Assembly (NCBI RefSeq): GCF_020097135.1
Contig: NZ_CP083608.1
Coordinates: forward strand, 2,046,001 to 2,110,000
Direction: 5' to 3'
Origin: Macrococcus armenti
Lineage (GTDB): Bacteria > Bacillota > Bacilli > Staphylococcales > Staphylococcaceae
DNA length: 64,000 bases
The notes under the pieces are model-generated. The model was not told the DNA's origin, searched no databases, and saw nothing but the letters and a program-made list of their open reading frames with translations. A program made the position numbers and the translations under genes. This document shows, one piece after another, positions 9,316 to 19,344 of the stretch (positions are counted from its first letter, which is position 1; each line of letters opens with the position of its first letter).

Positions 9316-10261
9316 GAGCGCCCTCCTTGAATAATAAGTATATGAAGTAAATTCCTCCGATAAAGTTGATAAGTATCGTAATCTCTGTCGTGCCATCGAA
9401 GAAATATTGATTGATCATCTGGCCAAGTAACAATGTAATTGCGGATACTGCAATTACAGAAATGATTAAATATTGGTGTTTGAACGTCTGCATGAGCTGA
9501 TATGTTACGTTACATACGATAATACCTAAAAACGTAATCGGTCCAACCAGCGCTGTTGAGATGCTAACCAGTATTGCAATGACAAGCAGCATATTACGTG
9601 TAAGCTTGTCGACGTTGACACCAAGATTGATTGCATGGGTCTTCCCGAGACTTAACACATCTAACTCATATGATTTCTTATAAATATATATCAGTAATAT
9701 GATGATAAGTGCACAACTGATAATTAATAGCTTCTCATTTACCGTATTAAAGCTCGCAAATAATTTATCTTGTAACAACAGGAAGTCATCCGGATTCATC
9801 ACCATATGCATAAAGCTGGATAAACTTGAGAAACATGTCCCCATCACGATACCGAACAGCAGTACAAAGTATACGGACGTATTCTTCTTGAACACAAGAT
9901 TAAATAATCCTAACGTAAACGCAATCATTAGTATTACTGATACGAAGAAGTTTGTGTAAACATTAAACACGACTTCTCCCATCTTTCCGAACATGAAGAT
10001 AATGATTGTCTGGATAAATAAGTACACTGCATCTAAGCCGATAACTGAAGGTGTCAATAAATGATTCTCAGTAATAGACTGGAATACGAGTGATGATACA
10101 CCGATTGCTGCACCGACGAGTAGAATTCCCGCAAGTTTACGTAATCTGGACGGTAATACATAATCCAGAATCGCAAAGTTCAGCTGAATCATAACAAAAC
10201 CTGTCATAAGCAGTAGCATGACGATAATAAGTGCTGTTGTTTTTTTCATTTGATTAGACAT
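9308..10261 (-). CDS. sstB: Iron-siderophore ABC transporter permease (second)
   Basis: A 317-aa FecCD-family integral membrane permease with roughly nine to ten hydrophobic helices, from the N-terminal TTALIIVMLLLMTGFVMIQL to FIGGIYFIYLLF at the C terminus. The coupling-helix region GAAIGVSSLVFQSIT near residue 51-65 and LVGPITFLGIIVCNV near residue 240 are typical. It pairs with SstA as a heterodimer. Its start overlaps the upstream permease by 8 bases and its end overlaps sstC by 8 bases, which marks a tight operon. Confidence 0.9.
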   Translation of the reverse strand: MSNQMKKTTALIIVMLLLMTGFVMIQLNFAILDYVLPSRLRKLAGILLVGAAIGVSSLVFQSITENHLLTPSVIGLDAVYLFIQTIIIFMFGKMGEVVFNVYTNFFVSVILMIAFTLGLFNLVFKKNTSVYFVLLFGIVMGTCFSSLSSFMHMVMNPDDFLLLQDKLFASFNTVNEKLLIISCALIIILLIYIYKKSYELDVLSLGKTHAINLGVNVDKLTRNMLLVIAILVSISTALVGPITFLGIIVCNVTYQLMQTFKHQYLIISVIAVSAITLLLGQMINQYFFDGTTEITILINFIGGIYFIYLLFKEGAHD

Positions 10262-11207
10262 ATGACTTCCTCCTTTTCAGGAGAATCGCCATAAAGATGA
10301 TGCTTCCAACGATACCAAGTGTAAGGCCGATCGGGATTTCATATGGGAATATGATTAAACGGCTGAATATATCTGCTACCATTACGAGTATTGCACCAAA
10401 CAATGCCGTATATGGCAGTGCTTTATTCATATGATCACCGACAAACAGACCTACGATATTCGGAATGATTAACCCAAGAAACGGTAATACTCCGACTGTT
10501 ACAACGACTGTCGCTGAAACGATTGCTGATATGATGACACCTAAATTCATCATCTTTGCATAAGATATACCGAGGTTTTTACTGAACGACTCGCCCATTC
10601 CGACGATTGTAAAGTGATGTGCAAACAAATAGATTAATATTACCATCGGGATAATAACGAATAATACTTCATATCGTCCTTTTGTAATCATAGAGAAATC
10701 TCCGACAAAGAAGTTTGAAATATTCTGCACTGCGTTAAATCTTAACGCCATAAATGTCGCTAAACTTGAAACGATATTCCCCAGCATAAGACCTACGAGT
10801 GGTATAAATATGGCATCTTTAAACTTAATGCGGTTAACGATCCACATAAACATCATCGTACCGATAATTGCTGAAACGATACTGAATGATAATTTAAGCA
10901 ATAGCGGTGCCTGCGCAAAGAAAATCATTGCAATAAGTACACCGAACTTCGCAAAGTCCATCGTTCCGGCAGTGGTCGGAGAAACGAACTTATTACGTGT
11001 AAGTTGTTGCATTAGTAATCCCGCCACACTTAATGCGACACCGGCCAATATAATGGCGAACGTTCTCGGTAATCGACTGTTCAGTAATATATTCTTTTGA
11101 TTCTCATCTAAGTTCAGTAAGTTAGAAGGCGTTAAATCAACAACGCCAATAAACATTGAACATAATGATAACACTAGCAGTAATAACGCAGTGTACAGTA
11201 TTTTCAT
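10254..11207 (-). CDS. sstA: Iron-siderophore ABC transporter permease (first)
   Basis: A 317-aa FecCD-family permease and the first gene of the operon. Typical segments are RLPRTFAIILAGVALSVAGLL near residue 45-65, where the arginine-proline-arginine element precedes helix 2, and GVLPFLGLIIPNIVGLFVG near residue 240. About nine transmembrane helices. The promoter region directly upstream contains overlapping Fur boxes, so iron repression is likely. SstA and YclN are the nearest named relatives. Confidence 0.9.
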   Translation of the reverse strand: MKILYTALLLLVLSLCSMFIGVVDLTPSNLLNLDENQKNILLNSRLPRTFAIILAGVALSVAGLLMQQLTRNKFVSPTTAGTMDFAKFGVLIAMIFFAQAPLLLKLSFSIVSAIIGTMMFMWIVNRIKFKDAIFIPLVGLMLGNIVSSLATFMALRFNAVQNISNFFVGDFSMITKGRYEVLFVIIPMVILIYLFAHHFTIVGMGESFSKNLGISYAKMMNLGVIISAIVSATVVVTVGVLPFLGLIIPNIVGLFVGDHMNKALPYTALFGAILVMVADIFSRLIIFPYEIPIGLTLGIVGSIIFMAILLKRRKSYV

Positions 11208-11231
11208 GATACAAAAGCTCCCGTCTCTCAG

Positions 11232-11262
11232 TGAAAATGATTATCAATGAGAAATATTCTCA
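11232..11262 (-). promoter_or_regulatory. Overlapping Fur boxes in front of sstABCD
   Basis: GAAAATGATTATCAATGAG (from 11233) matches most of the 19-bp Fur consensus. It overlaps a second palindrome, TGAGAA-ATA-TTCTCA (11248-11262). Both lie 25-55 bases upstream of the sstA start on the transcribed side, as expected for iron repression. Confidence 0.85.
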
Positions 11263-11399
11263 ATTACAATATTAACAAATCTTTGAAATAAATCAACATG
11301 TATTTTAAAATAATACTTTTTTTATTTGTATTCTCTAAATCCTATTCTTTATATGGTGATTTCATGATATATTGAAAAAAAGAATATAGAGGTGGTACT

Positions 11400-12749
11400 A
11401 TGAATCATCAAGGCGAACAAGCACTACAAAAGACAATCGGTTTCTGGACTGCGATAACAATCGTTATCGGAACAATTATCGGTTCAGGCGTATTCGTAAA
11501 ACCTTCTGTCGTACTGAATCATGCTGGTACAAGCGACCTTGCAATCTGGGCTTGGATTGTTGGTGGTATATTAACACTGGCAGCAGGTCTTACAATTGCT
11601 GAAGTCGGCGCGCAAATTCCTAAAACAGGTGGATTGTATGCATATATTCGTGATATATACGGTCCTTTCTGGGGATTTTTGACGGGATGGATGCAAACTG
11701 TTATTTATGGTCCGGCAATTATTGCGTCATTATCATTATTCTTCGGTATTCTCGTAACGAACTTCTTCGGAATTAATGCTGGCTTAGGTATATGGATCGG
11801 TATCGCTGCATTTACTTTCCTTGTTGTACTTAACATATTAGGTACGAATGCCGGTGGTGCAATGCAGACATTCACAACAATTTGTAAACTTATTCCTGTA
11901 TTCGCAATTATTATATTCGGGTTACTATGGGGAAAAGAAGGCGTATTCGGACACAATGTAACAAACTTAATCGTGAACAAAGAGGAAATTAATTTCGGGC
12001 GTGCAGTATTAGCGACGCTATTCGCCTATGACGGATGGATTCTCCTCACAAATTTAACCGGTGAAATGAAAAACGCAAAGCGTAACTTACCGCTTGCGAT
12101 GTTAGTAGGACTGAGCGTTGTTACACTTGCGTATGTATTAATTAACGTTGCAGTATTTAAAGTGATTCCTGCTGAAACTTTAGTCGGCCTTGGTAACACG
12201 TCTTCAGCTGAGGCTGCGAAGATTTTATTCGGTGACATCGGCTCTAAAATCGTTAATATCGGTGTCATTATTTCAATATTCGGTTGTTTAAACGGTAAGA
12301 TTATGACATTCCCACGTATTCCATTTGCGATGGCTGACGATAGCTTACTACCGTTTGCAAAGTTTATCAGTCACGTTAGCCCTAGATTTAAAACACCGAT
12401 TGGTGCGATGATCGCAGTATATGTAATCAGTATGATCTTATTATTACTTACAATCGTCATTCCAGATATCGTAAACGCTGATTACTTATCAGAAGTATGT
12501 ATATTTGTCATTTATATATTCTATATCGCAAGCTTCATCGGTTTATTCATTTTACGTAAACAGAACAAAGGACAAAAGCGTGATTATTCAGTTCCGTTAT
12601 ATCCAATCGTTCCTATCGTTGCGATGGGTGGCGGGTTATTTATCATTATCAGCACATTAATGAGTGACTTTGTAGGCTCAATGCTTGGCGTACTATTTGT
12701 CGTTATCGGTATACCTTTTTACTTTATGCTGCATAAAAAACATGTTTAA
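11400..12749 (+). CDS. APC-family amino acid permease, SteT-like
   Basis: A 449-aa membrane protein with about 12 helices and the APC superfamily start: IGFWTAITIVIGTIIGSGVFVKPS, whose G[ST]GIF-type loop is read here as GSGVF near residue 29. It has PKTGGLYAYIRDIYGP near residue 75 and FAYDGW near 205. The pattern is that of the L-amino-acid exchanger (LAT) branch, and the closest named bacterial relative I know is B. subtilis SteT, a serine/threonine exchanger. Substrate is not fixed by sequence. ATG follows GAGGTGG. Divergent from sstA, it ends before a short ORF and a terminator. Confidence 0.85.
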   Translation: MNHQGEQALQKTIGFWTAITIVIGTIIGSGVFVKPSVVLNHAGTSDLAIWAWIVGGILTLAAGLTIAEVGAQIPKTGGLYAYIRDIYGPFWGFLTGWMQTVIYGPAIIASLSLFFGILVTNFFGINAGLGIWIGIAAFTFLVVLNILGTNAGGAMQTFTTICKLIPVFAIIIFGLLWGKEGVFGHNVTNLIVNKEEINFGRAVLATLFAYDGWILLTNLTGEMKNAKRNLPLAMLVGLSVVTLAYVLINVAVFKVIPAETLVGLGNTSSAEAAKILFGDIGSKIVNIGVIISIFGCLNGKIMTFPRIPFAMADDSLLPFAKFISHVSPRFKTPIGAMIAVYVISMILLLLTIVIPDIVNADYLSEVCIFVIYIFYIASFIGLFILRKQNKGQKRDYSVPLYPIVPIVAMGGGLFIIISTLMSDFVGSMLGVLFVVIGIPFYFMLHKKHV

Positions 12750-12804
12750 ACCTTTCTATAATGGTTATATAACTAATAATACATTACAGAAATGAGGCTA
12801 AATA

Positions 12805-12909
12805 ATGAAACGATTTATTCAATTATTAGTTAGATTAAGTCCAATTTTAATTCCAATCATCAAGCGTCAGTTAGAGAAACGCTCACAACAACAAAATATT
12901 AAAAAATAA
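12805..12909 (+). CDS. 34-residue basic, amphipathic small protein
   Basis: ATG at 12805 opens a 34-codon frame coding MKRFIQLLVRLSPILIPIIK, then a polar tail rich in Gln, Lys and Arg. The ribosome site GAGG lies eight bases upstream. The hydrophobic, proline-kinked half could be a short membrane helix, and the net charge is strongly positive. It is followed immediately by a terminator whose stem begins over the stop codon, so it sits at the end of the SteT-like transcript. I do not recognise a family. A membrane-associated microprotein or a toxin-like peptide are both possible; coding potential rests on the ribosome site and placement. Confidence 0.5.
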   Translation: MKRFIQLLVRLSPILIPIIKRQLEKRSQQQNIKK

Positions 12910-12938
12910 GCCTTTGTCTTTATCGACAAAGGCTTATT
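12905..12938. terminator. Bidirectional terminator between small ORF and DUF423
   Basis: Stem AAGCCTTTGTC / GACAAAGGCTT extended by AT pairs, with a 6-nt loop, followed by T6 on the plus strand and an A-rich run on the other side. Confidence 0.9.
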
Positions 12939-12940
12939 TT

Positions 12941-13303
12941 TTAATATTTAATTGCTGCAATCATTAACATTACCCATGCTGCAATAAATAACACGCCACC
13001 AATTGGTGTAATCGCACCTAGCACTTTAATTTGTGTTAAAGCTAATACGTAAAGGGAACCACTGAAAAACACAATTCCAAACGTCATTAACCATCCAGCT
13101 GTATTTAAATTCATCTTCGTCGTACCGCTTAATATTGCAATTGCAATAATCCCTAACGCGTGATACATCTGATACGTCGTCGCTTTATCCCATATATCCA
13201 TGTACTTCTCAGATAACTTACCTTCCAGACCATGTGCGCCAAATGCTCCAAGTGCTACTGCTAACATTGCGTTAATTGCACCTATAATTAAAAATAATTT
13301 CAA
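12941..13303 (-). CDS. DUF423 small integral membrane protein (YwdK-like)
   Basis: A 120-aa protein with four predicted transmembrane helices. The conserved N terminus [24 protein letters not shown] is the DUF423 hallmark, with [12 protein letters not shown] near residue 48 and a C-terminal [15 protein letters not shown] segment. Function is unknown for the family. It follows ung and ywdI-like genes on the same strand, as in Bacillus and Staphylococcus, separated by 48 bases. Confidence 0.9.
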   Translation of the reverse strand: MKLFLIIGAINAMLAVALGAFGAHGLEGKLSEKYMDIWDKATTYQMYHALGIIAIAILSGTTKMNLNTAGWLMTFGIVFFSGSLYVLALTQIKVLGAITPIGGVLFIAAWVMLMIAAIKY

Positions 13304-13351
13304 TGTCGTTTCCTCCTGATTATTTATTTTTTATCCCTTTATATTGTAACC

Positions 13352-13648
13352 TTAAAAATCAAAGATTGAATCACCATTTCCGAATCCATCATCAGTTTTA
13401 ATCTTCTGCTCGCTGGACACAACTTTTGCCCCCATCATCTTAAGTTCTTCTGTCGTTATACCCGCATGCGGACCTGTAGGTGATTCTTCTGCCTGCGAAT
13501 AAGATGGTGCAGTATGAACAACTTTACTCTGACCGATATTTGCCATCATCTCAATCGCATAGAGATGTTTGTTATATTCTGCGTGTGTCGTCGCACGCTT
13601 TAACGCTTCAATTTCCTGTGTTAACTTCTGGATGAGTCTATCGTTCAC
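13352..13648 (-). CDS. YwdI-like (DUF5327) protein
   Basis: A 98-aa soluble, charged protein. The N-terminal half is helical and the C-terminal half low in complexity, with a conserved-looking [14 protein letters not shown] segment and an acidic end. It matches the small YwdI family by position (between ung and the DUF423 gene) and by length. No function is known. Its start overlaps the ung stop by four bases, which indicates translational coupling. Confidence 0.75.
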   Translation of the reverse strand: MNDRLIQKLTQEIEALKRATTHAEYNKHLYAIEMMANIGQSKVVHTAPSYSQAEESPTGPHAGITTEELKMMGAKVVSSEQKIKTDDGFGNGDSIFDF

Positions 13649-14304
13649 TGTTTATCCTCCCTTCCCCAGTCAATAGGTGCTTTATTATGTTCTACTAAAT
13701 ACGCATTCGTTTCACTATATGGTTTTGAACCAAAGAAACCTCGATATGCACTGAGCGGACTCGGGTGCACACTTTTTATCACTTTATGTTTAGAAGTATC
13801 GATTAACGGCATAAGTTTCTGTGCTGGTTTCCCCCACAGTATAAAGACTACATTTTCTTTGTATTGCGCAATCGCTTTAACAATCTCCGTCGTAAACTGC
13901 TCCCACCCGATACCTTTATGCGAATGTGCTTCATGTGCACGCACAGTTAATACATTATTTAATAATAACACACCTTCATATGCCCAACCTGTTAATTCTC
14001 CTGTTTGTCGCTTTATCCCCAGGTCACTTTCTAATTCCTGATACATATTTCGAAGGGATGGCGGCAATTTCTCCCCATCCAATACAGAAAATGCTAACCC
14101 ATGCGCCTGGTTCGGTCCATGATATGGATCTTGTCCGATGATAACGACTTTCACCGCTTCAAACGGTGTAAATTTAAAGGCATTGTAAATGTTTTCGCGC
14201 GCTGGATATATCGTCTTCGTTGCATATTCATTCTCAAGGAATTCATCCATTGTACTATAATTATATTTTTGTTTAATTTCATGAAAGATTTGTTCCCAAT
14301 TCAT
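13645..14304 (-). CDS. ung: Uracil-DNA glycosylase
   Basis: A 219-aa family-1 UDG that removes uracil from DNA in base excision repair. The water-activating loop is [17 protein letters not shown] near residue 60, with the catalytic Asp and Tyr. The DNA-intercalating loop is [13 protein letters not shown] near residue 182, and [11 protein letters not shown] is the uracil-specificity strand. The ATG at 14304 is used because AAGGGTG is six bases upstream; the frame extends to a GTG at 14313 that overlaps that site. Confidence 0.96.
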   Translation of the reverse strand: MNWEQIFHEIKQKYNYSTMDEFLENEYATKTIYPARENIYNAFKFTPFEAVKVVIIGQDPYHGPNQAHGLAFSVLDGEKLPPSLRNMYQELESDLGIKRQTGELTGWAYEGVLLLNNVLTVRAHEAHSHKGIGWEQFTTEIVKAIAQYKENVVFILWGKPAQKLMPLIDTSKHKVIKSVHPSPLSAYRGFFGSKPYSETNAYLVEHNKAPIDWGREDKQ

Positions 14305-14398
14305 ATATTTCACCCTTATATATTATAAACATATTATTTTGAATTAAACACATTCATGATATGATATTAACAAACAAAAAAGAATAGGGGAAATGAAA

Positions 14399-15229
14399 AT
14401 GAGCTTAAAGAAAATATTAACAATTGCCGGATCAGATACAAGTGCAGGAGCTGGTATGCAGGCAGACTTAAAAACATTCCAGGAATATAACACATATGGT
14501 ATGGTCGCACTAACTGCTGTCGTTGCGATGGACCCTGAAACTTGGGGTCACGATGTTACTCCGCTACCAATCGAATTATTAGATAAACAAATTAAAACTG
14601 CATTATCAATCGGACCTGATGCGATTAAAACAGGTATGTTAGGAACGGAAGAGATTATTGAACGCGCTGCAAAAGCATTTCAGGATTCTAACGCTCAATA
14701 TTTCGTTGTAGACCCTGTAATGGTATGTAAAGGTGAAGATGAAGTACTTAACCCGGGAAATACTGATGCAATGATCAAACATTTGTTACCACTTGCAACA
14801 GTTGTAACACCAAATTTATTTGAAGCAGGTCAGTTATCAGGTCTTGGTAAATTAACTTCTATTGAAGATATGAAGCGCGCAGCTGAAACAATTCATAATC
14901 GTGGTGCGAAACACGTTGTGATTAAAGGTGGTAAAGCTTTAGAATCAGATAAAGCTTTAGACTTATATTATGATGGTGAGACATTTACGTTACTGACAAC
15001 TGATAAATTCCAATCATCATATAACCATGGTGCCGGCTGTACATTTGCAGCTGCTACAACTGCAAACTTAGCACTTGGTAAATCTCCACGTGAAGCAGTT
15101 ATCGCTGCAAAAGGATTCGTTGCTTCAGCAATTAAACATGGCTGGAAGATGAATGACTTTGTAGGTCCTGTACAACACGGTGCATATAACCATGTAGAGA
15201 AGATTGACGTCGCAACTGAAGAAGTTTAA
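14399..15229 (+). CDS. pdxK: Pyridoxine/pyridoxal kinase, ThiD2 type
   Basis: A 276-aa ribokinase-fold kinase. LTIAGSDTSAGAGMQADLKT near the N terminus is the substrate-binding signature of the ThiD/PdxK group. NHGAGCTFAAATTANLA near residue 212-228 provides the anion hole and catalytic residues; the cysteine there marks the PdxK-like ThiD2 group of Firmicutes that phosphorylates pyridoxal and often also HMP. The second ATG (14399) is preferred over 14393 because the AGGGG site is then eight bases away. Monocistronic, with a terminator just after it. Confidence 0.88.
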   Translation: MSLKKILTIAGSDTSAGAGMQADLKTFQEYNTYGMVALTAVVAMDPETWGHDVTPLPIELLDKQIKTALSIGPDAIKTGMLGTEEIIERAAKAFQDSNAQYFVVDPVMVCKGEDEVLNPGNTDAMIKHLLPLATVVTPNLFEAGQLSGLGKLTSIEDMKRAAETIHNRGAKHVVIKGGKALESDKALDLYYDGETFTLLTTDKFQSSYNHGAGCTFAAATTANLALGKSPREAVIAAKGFVASAIKHGWKMNDFVGPVQHGAYNHVEKIDVATEEV

Positions 15230-15238
15230 TTACATCCC

Positions 15239-15260
15239 ATGCCGACAACGATGTCGGCAT
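15239..15260 (+). terminator. Terminator after pdxK
   Basis: Perfect 9-bp stem ATGCCGACA / TGTCGGCAT with a 4-nt loop followed by T7. Confidence 0.9.
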
Positions 15261-15341
15261 TTTTTTATTTAAGCGTAAAGGTATAATTTTTCATCTATTT
15301 CTAGTAAAATAATGTAGTATAAACTTTGAGGAGCAATGTGT

Positions 15342-15698
15342 ATGGAATTAATCGAACAACAACAAGTACAAAACTTGTTAAATCAATATCAGAACAAACC
15401 TGTCTATTTACACGTTGAAACGACAAATGGTGCTTATGCCAGTCATTTTGACGAGAAAGTATTCAATGCCGGTACGTTTTTAAGAAATATTCAAGTCAGT
15501 TACATACAAGGCATCATTACAGGTGGAAACAAAGAACCATACCGTGTTGGCCTTAAGCTGAATAACGGATGGATATATGTACAAGGTTTGACACATTTCG
15601 AAATCGATGCACAAGGTCGTTTCTTAATGGCAGGATTAAATTATCAGGGGCAACTCGCTGCAGCATTACAAATTAGCGAAAAGCCGTTTGAAGTATAG
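15342..15698 (+). CDS. YojF-like (DUF1806) protein
   Basis: A 118-aa protein of the DUF1806 family, found next to bshB2 in Bacillus and Staphylococcus. It looks like a small beta-rich cytoplasmic protein (VYLHVETTNGAYAS near residue 21, VGLKLNNGWIYVQGLTHFEI near 70). Biochemical role is not established; its constant company with bshB2 suggests a part in bacillithiol metabolism. ATG at 15342 is chosen because GAGGAG is then eight bases upstream. It ends 11 bases before bshB2 starts. Confidence 0.85.
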   Translation: MELIEQQQVQNLLNQYQNKPVYLHVETTNGAYASHFDEKVFNAGTFLRNIQVSYIQGIITGGNKEPYRVGLKLNNGWIYVQGLTHFEIDAQGRFLMAGLNYQGQLAAALQISEKPFEV

Positions 15699-15709
15699 GG
15701 GTGTATAAT

Positions 15710-16369
15710 ATGGAACAAGAAAGACAAGTATTGATGATTTTCCCTCACCCTGACGATGAAGCATTTGGTGTATCAGGTACAATTATGAAACATATCGATA
15801 ATGGAACACCTGTTACTTATGCTTGTCTGACATTAGGTCAGATGGGACGAAACTTAGGTAATCCTCCATTTGCAACACGTGAGTCATTACCAAAAATCCG
15901 AGAGAAAGAATTGGAAGCCGCATGTGCTGCAATGGGTATTACTGACTTACGCAAGATGGGTTACCGAGACAAGACGTTAGAATTTGAATTACAGGAAGAT
16001 TTAGTGAAGATGGTGACGGAGTTGATTGATGAATTAAATCCTTCACTTATTATTTCATTCTACCCTGGTTACTCTGTTCATCCAGATCATGAAGCTACAG
16101 CAAGTGCGGTCATTGAAGCGGTGAGACAGTTAGATAACAAACCGAAACTTCACCTTGTTGCATTCAGTCATGACAGTTTAGAAGACTTAGGTGAACCAAA
16201 TGTCGTAAACGATATTACTGGTTACGAGGCACGTAAACTTAAAGTACTGGAAGCTCATGCTTCACAAACAGGGCCAATGCTGGAAAGTTTAGCTGCAGAT
16301 ACACAGCAGGCAGAAGCTGCAAAAGATATGTGGCTGAAGTCTGAACGATTCTATCAATACGAAGTATAA
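15710..16369 (+). CDS. bshB2: Bacillithiol biosynthesis deacetylase BshB2
   Basis: A 219-aa LmbE/PIG-L family zinc deacetylase. The metal-binding PHPDDE is at residues 12-17 and [14 protein letters not shown] near residue 127 supplies the third ligand. It hydrolyses GlcNAc-malate to GlcN-malate in bacillithiol synthesis, or acts on S-conjugates of bacillithiol. ATG at 15710 is favoured, with AGGGG ten bases upstream. It is second in a four-gene unit with yojF, folE2 and an acetyltransferase. Confidence 0.88.
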   Translation: MEQERQVLMIFPHPDDEAFGVSGTIMKHIDNGTPVTYACLTLGQMGRNLGNPPFATRESLPKIREKELEAACAAMGITDLRKMGYRDKTLEFELQEDLVKMVTELIDELNPSLIISFYPGYSVHPDHEATASAVIEAVRQLDNKPKLHLVAFSHDSLEDLGEPNVVNDITGYEARKLKVLEAHASQTGPMLESLAADTQQAEAAKDMWLKSERFYQYEV

Positions 16370-16385
16370 TTTTAGGAGTATGCAT

Positions 16386-17264
16386 ATGGAACAATATAAT
16401 TTAAATACACGTGAAGGTCGATGGAAACACTTTGGTTCTGTTGACCCAATTAAAGGTACGAAACCTACAGTTAAAGAACAAATGACTGATTTACAAAGTT
16501 CAAAGAAAAACTTCTTGTTCGAAATCGATCATGTAGGTATTAAAAATTTAACATATCCAGTTCGTTTAGATGGTTATCAGACAGCTGGTACCTTCAGTCT
16601 TTCAACACATTTATCAAAAGACGAAAAAGGTATTAACATGAGTCGTATATTAGAGTCTGTGGAGCGTCATTATGATAACGGGCTACCGCTTGACTTCAAA
16701 ACTTTAAGAGACGTGCTCATCACATTACAAACAGTAATGCACCAGAAAAATGCAACAGTTGATGTTGAAGCAAAGTGGTTCTTTGACCGCTTCAGTCCTG
16801 TAACAAACTTACGTGCTGTCGGCCATGCCGATACAATGTTCAGCTTAACTGTTGAAGGTGATAAAGCAATCCAGAAGTCATTAACATTGACGGCAATGGT
16901 AACAACGCTTTGCCCTTGTTCTAAAGAAATCAGCGAATATTCAGCGCATAACCAGCGCGGTATTGTTACGGTTAAAGCAGACTTTGAACCAGAGATGATG
17001 CTACCGGAAAACTTCAAGGAACTAATGTTAGAAGCGATGGAAGTAAATGCGAGCAGTATGCTATACCCTATTTTAAAACGTACAGATGAAAAAGCTGTTA
17101 CAGAACGCGCATATGAAAATCCGCGATTTGTTGAAGACTTACTGCGTTTAATCGCAGCAGACTTAGTTGAACTGGATTTCATTAAAGGGTTTACAATTGA
17201 GTGCCGCAATGAAGAGTCTATTCACCAGCATGATGCATTTGCACGATTAACATATCAAAAGTAA
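16386..17264 (+). CDS. folE2: GTP cyclohydrolase I, type IB
   Basis: A 292-aa FolE2 protein, the first enzyme of folate synthesis, converting GTP to dihydroneopterin triphosphate. The metal-site motif CPCSKEIS is at residues 176-183, followed by HNQRG, and [11 protein letters not shown] near residue 46 is typical of the tunnelling fold. Type IB enzymes can work with metals other than zinc, and in some bacteria they are Zur-controlled; no Zur-like palindrome is seen upstream here. ATG at 16386 is seven bases after AGGAG. Its stop overlaps the next start (TAATG). Confidence 0.95.
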   Translation: MEQYNLNTREGRWKHFGSVDPIKGTKPTVKEQMTDLQSSKKNFLFEIDHVGIKNLTYPVRLDGYQTAGTFSLSTHLSKDEKGINMSRILESVERHYDNGLPLDFKTLRDVLITLQTVMHQKNATVDVEAKWFFDRFSPVTNLRAVGHADTMFSLTVEGDKAIQKSLTLTAMVTTLCPCSKEISEYSAHNQRGIVTVKADFEPEMMLPENFKELMLEAMEVNASSMLYPILKRTDEKAVTERAYENPRFVEDLLRLIAADLVELDFIKGFTIECRNEESIHQHDAFARLTYQK

Positions 17265-17821
17265 TGAAAACTGAAAAAGAAAAAATGTTACAAGGAGATT
17301 TATACGATCCTTCAGATGCAACATTAGTACAGGATCGTATAAATGCTAGACTATTATTCAGAAAATATAACAATACACCTGAAAGTGAAATTGAGGTTCG
17401 TACTGCACTTATTAAACAAATATTTGGCACGACAGGTAACACGATTCATGTAGAATCAGATTTGAAAGTTGATTATGGTTATAACATTCATGTAGGTGAG
17501 AATTTTTACTCGAATTATGATTTAACGATATTGGATGTTGCACGTGTCACAATTGGTGATAATTGTATGATCGCACCTGGCGTTCACATTTATACCGCGA
17601 CCCATCCTACAAACCCCGTAGCACGTAATAGCAGTAAGGAATTTGCATTTCCTGTTACGATTGGACATAATTGCTGGATCGGTGGTCGGGCAATCATTAA
17701 CCCAGGTATAACGATCGGTAATAACGTCGTCATTGCAAGTGGCGCAGTCGTAACGAAAGACGTACCGGACAATGTCGTCGTTGCAGGTGTTCCAGCAAAA
17801 ATAATACAAACGATAAAATAA
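17264..17821 (+). CDS. Maltose/galactoside O-acetyltransferase family protein
   Basis: A 185-aa left-handed beta-helix acetyltransferase. The N-terminal EKEKMLQGDLYDP is the Maa/LacA family cap. The catalytic histidine lies in IYTATHPTNPVAR near residue 112, followed by hexapeptide repeats (GHNCWIGGRAIINPGITIG) and the closing VVAGVPAKII. It acetylates a sugar hydroxyl with acetyl-CoA; the true acceptor is unknown. Start overlaps the folE2 stop, so it is translationally coupled to an otherwise unrelated folate gene. Confidence 0.88.
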   Translation: MKTEKEKMLQGDLYDPSDATLVQDRINARLLFRKYNNTPESEIEVRTALIKQIFGTTGNTIHVESDLKVDYGYNIHVGENFYSNYDLTILDVARVTIGDNCMIAPGVHIYTATHPTNPVARNSSKEFAFPVTIGHNCWIGGRAIINPGITIGNNVVIASGAVVTKDVPDNVVVAGVPAKIIQTIK

Positions 17822-17846
17822 AGCAGGATGCAATTGCATCCTGCTT
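17821..17846. terminator. Bidirectional terminator (perfect 26-bp palindrome)
   Basis: AAGCAGGATGCAA and its exact complement abut without a loop base. AT-rich flanks on both sides close the plus-strand acetyltransferase unit and the convergent Cof-type hydrolase. Confidence 0.85.
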
Positions 17847-17853
17847 TATTCTA

Positions 17854-18723
17854 TTATTCAATTTCTCCGTTCATCACTTGCATAATTGCGCGTCCCACAC
17901 CACTTTCTTCGTTATCACCTGCAATGAATTTTGCAACTTGTTTTACTTCTTCTGCTCCATTAGACATCGCAAACGAATACTTCACACGCTCAAGCATCGA
18001 TACATCGTTTAAGTTATCTCCTATCGCCATTACTTCATCCATCGTAATATTAAGCTGCTCACAAATTGCCTGAAGCGCTATACCCTTTTGAGCATCATTA
18101 TGTGTAATTTCGATATTTCCACGTGATGATGATGATACTGCCAGACTGTTGTATGATGCAAGCGCCTCTTTCGCTGCATCGATTTTATCCAGATCACTAG
18201 AGAACGCTAAAAACTTCAGCACAATCTCACCGTCACGCTCATAAATTTCATCGTAATTTTGTACTTCTTTCAACGAACCATTATCAATACGTTTCTGAAT
18301 TGATCTGCGAATCTTCTCAACGTCTGGTGTATGCCCCATCTTCTCTGCAATGTCGATATAGATCTGCAGATCCTTCTCTTTATCTTCTGTATAAATTCTC
18401 GCACTCGTATACACTTGATAATATAGATCATGCTGCTTTAATATATTTGTAATGCGTTTAATCTGTTCATTATTAAGCTTCGAAGTATAAATAATATTAA
18501 AATCCTCATCACGTACTTCAGCACCGTTTAAACATATGAATGGCACCTTTAATCCTGTTGGTTTCACAGGTGTATTCGCTTCATAGAATGCACGTCCTGT
18601 CGCTATTGCAACTGTAACACCCTTTGACTGCGCATACTGAATTGCTTTAATATTTTCCTCAGAAACTTCATGCGCACTGTTTAGTAATGTACCATCCATA
18701 TCTGTCGCGATTAATTTAACCAT
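17854..18723 (-). CDS. Cof-type HAD-superfamily hydrolase
   Basis: A 289-aa HAD phosphatase with a C2B cap. Motif I is DMDGTLLNS at residues 8-16, motif II is VAIATGRAF near residue 36, and the late motifs are KGIALQAICEQLNI and AIGDNLNDVSMLE near residue 235. It belongs to the YidA/Cof sugar- and flavin-phosphate phosphatase group. Substrate is not readable. ATG follows GGAGATG. Upstream tadA is on the same strand 54 bases away. Confidence 0.9.
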   Translation of the reverse strand: MVKLIATDMDGTLLNSAHEVSEENIKAIQYAQSKGVTVAIATGRAFYEANTPVKPTGLKVPFICLNGAEVRDEDFNIIYTSKLNNEQIKRITNILKQHDLYYQVYTSARIYTEDKEKDLQIYIDIAEKMGHTPDVEKIRRSIQKRIDNGSLKEVQNYDEIYERDGEIVLKFLAFSSDLDKIDAAKEALASYNSLAVSSSSRGNIEITHNDAQKGIALQAICEQLNITMDEVMAIGDNLNDVSMLERVKYSFAMSNGAEEVKQVAKFIAGDNEESGVGRAIMQVMNGEIE

Positions 18724-18777
18724 CGTTTCATCTCCTACTCTTAATACTTACAGTGTAACAAATCCATTACAATTATT

Positions 18778-19323
<546 letters not shown>

Positions 19324-19344
19324 TTAACATTTGAGGAGAGAATT

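Noticed and set aside
15261-15341. Zur operator for folE2 operon
   Set aside because: No convincing Zur palindrome was found upstream of yojF, so zinc control is not claimed.
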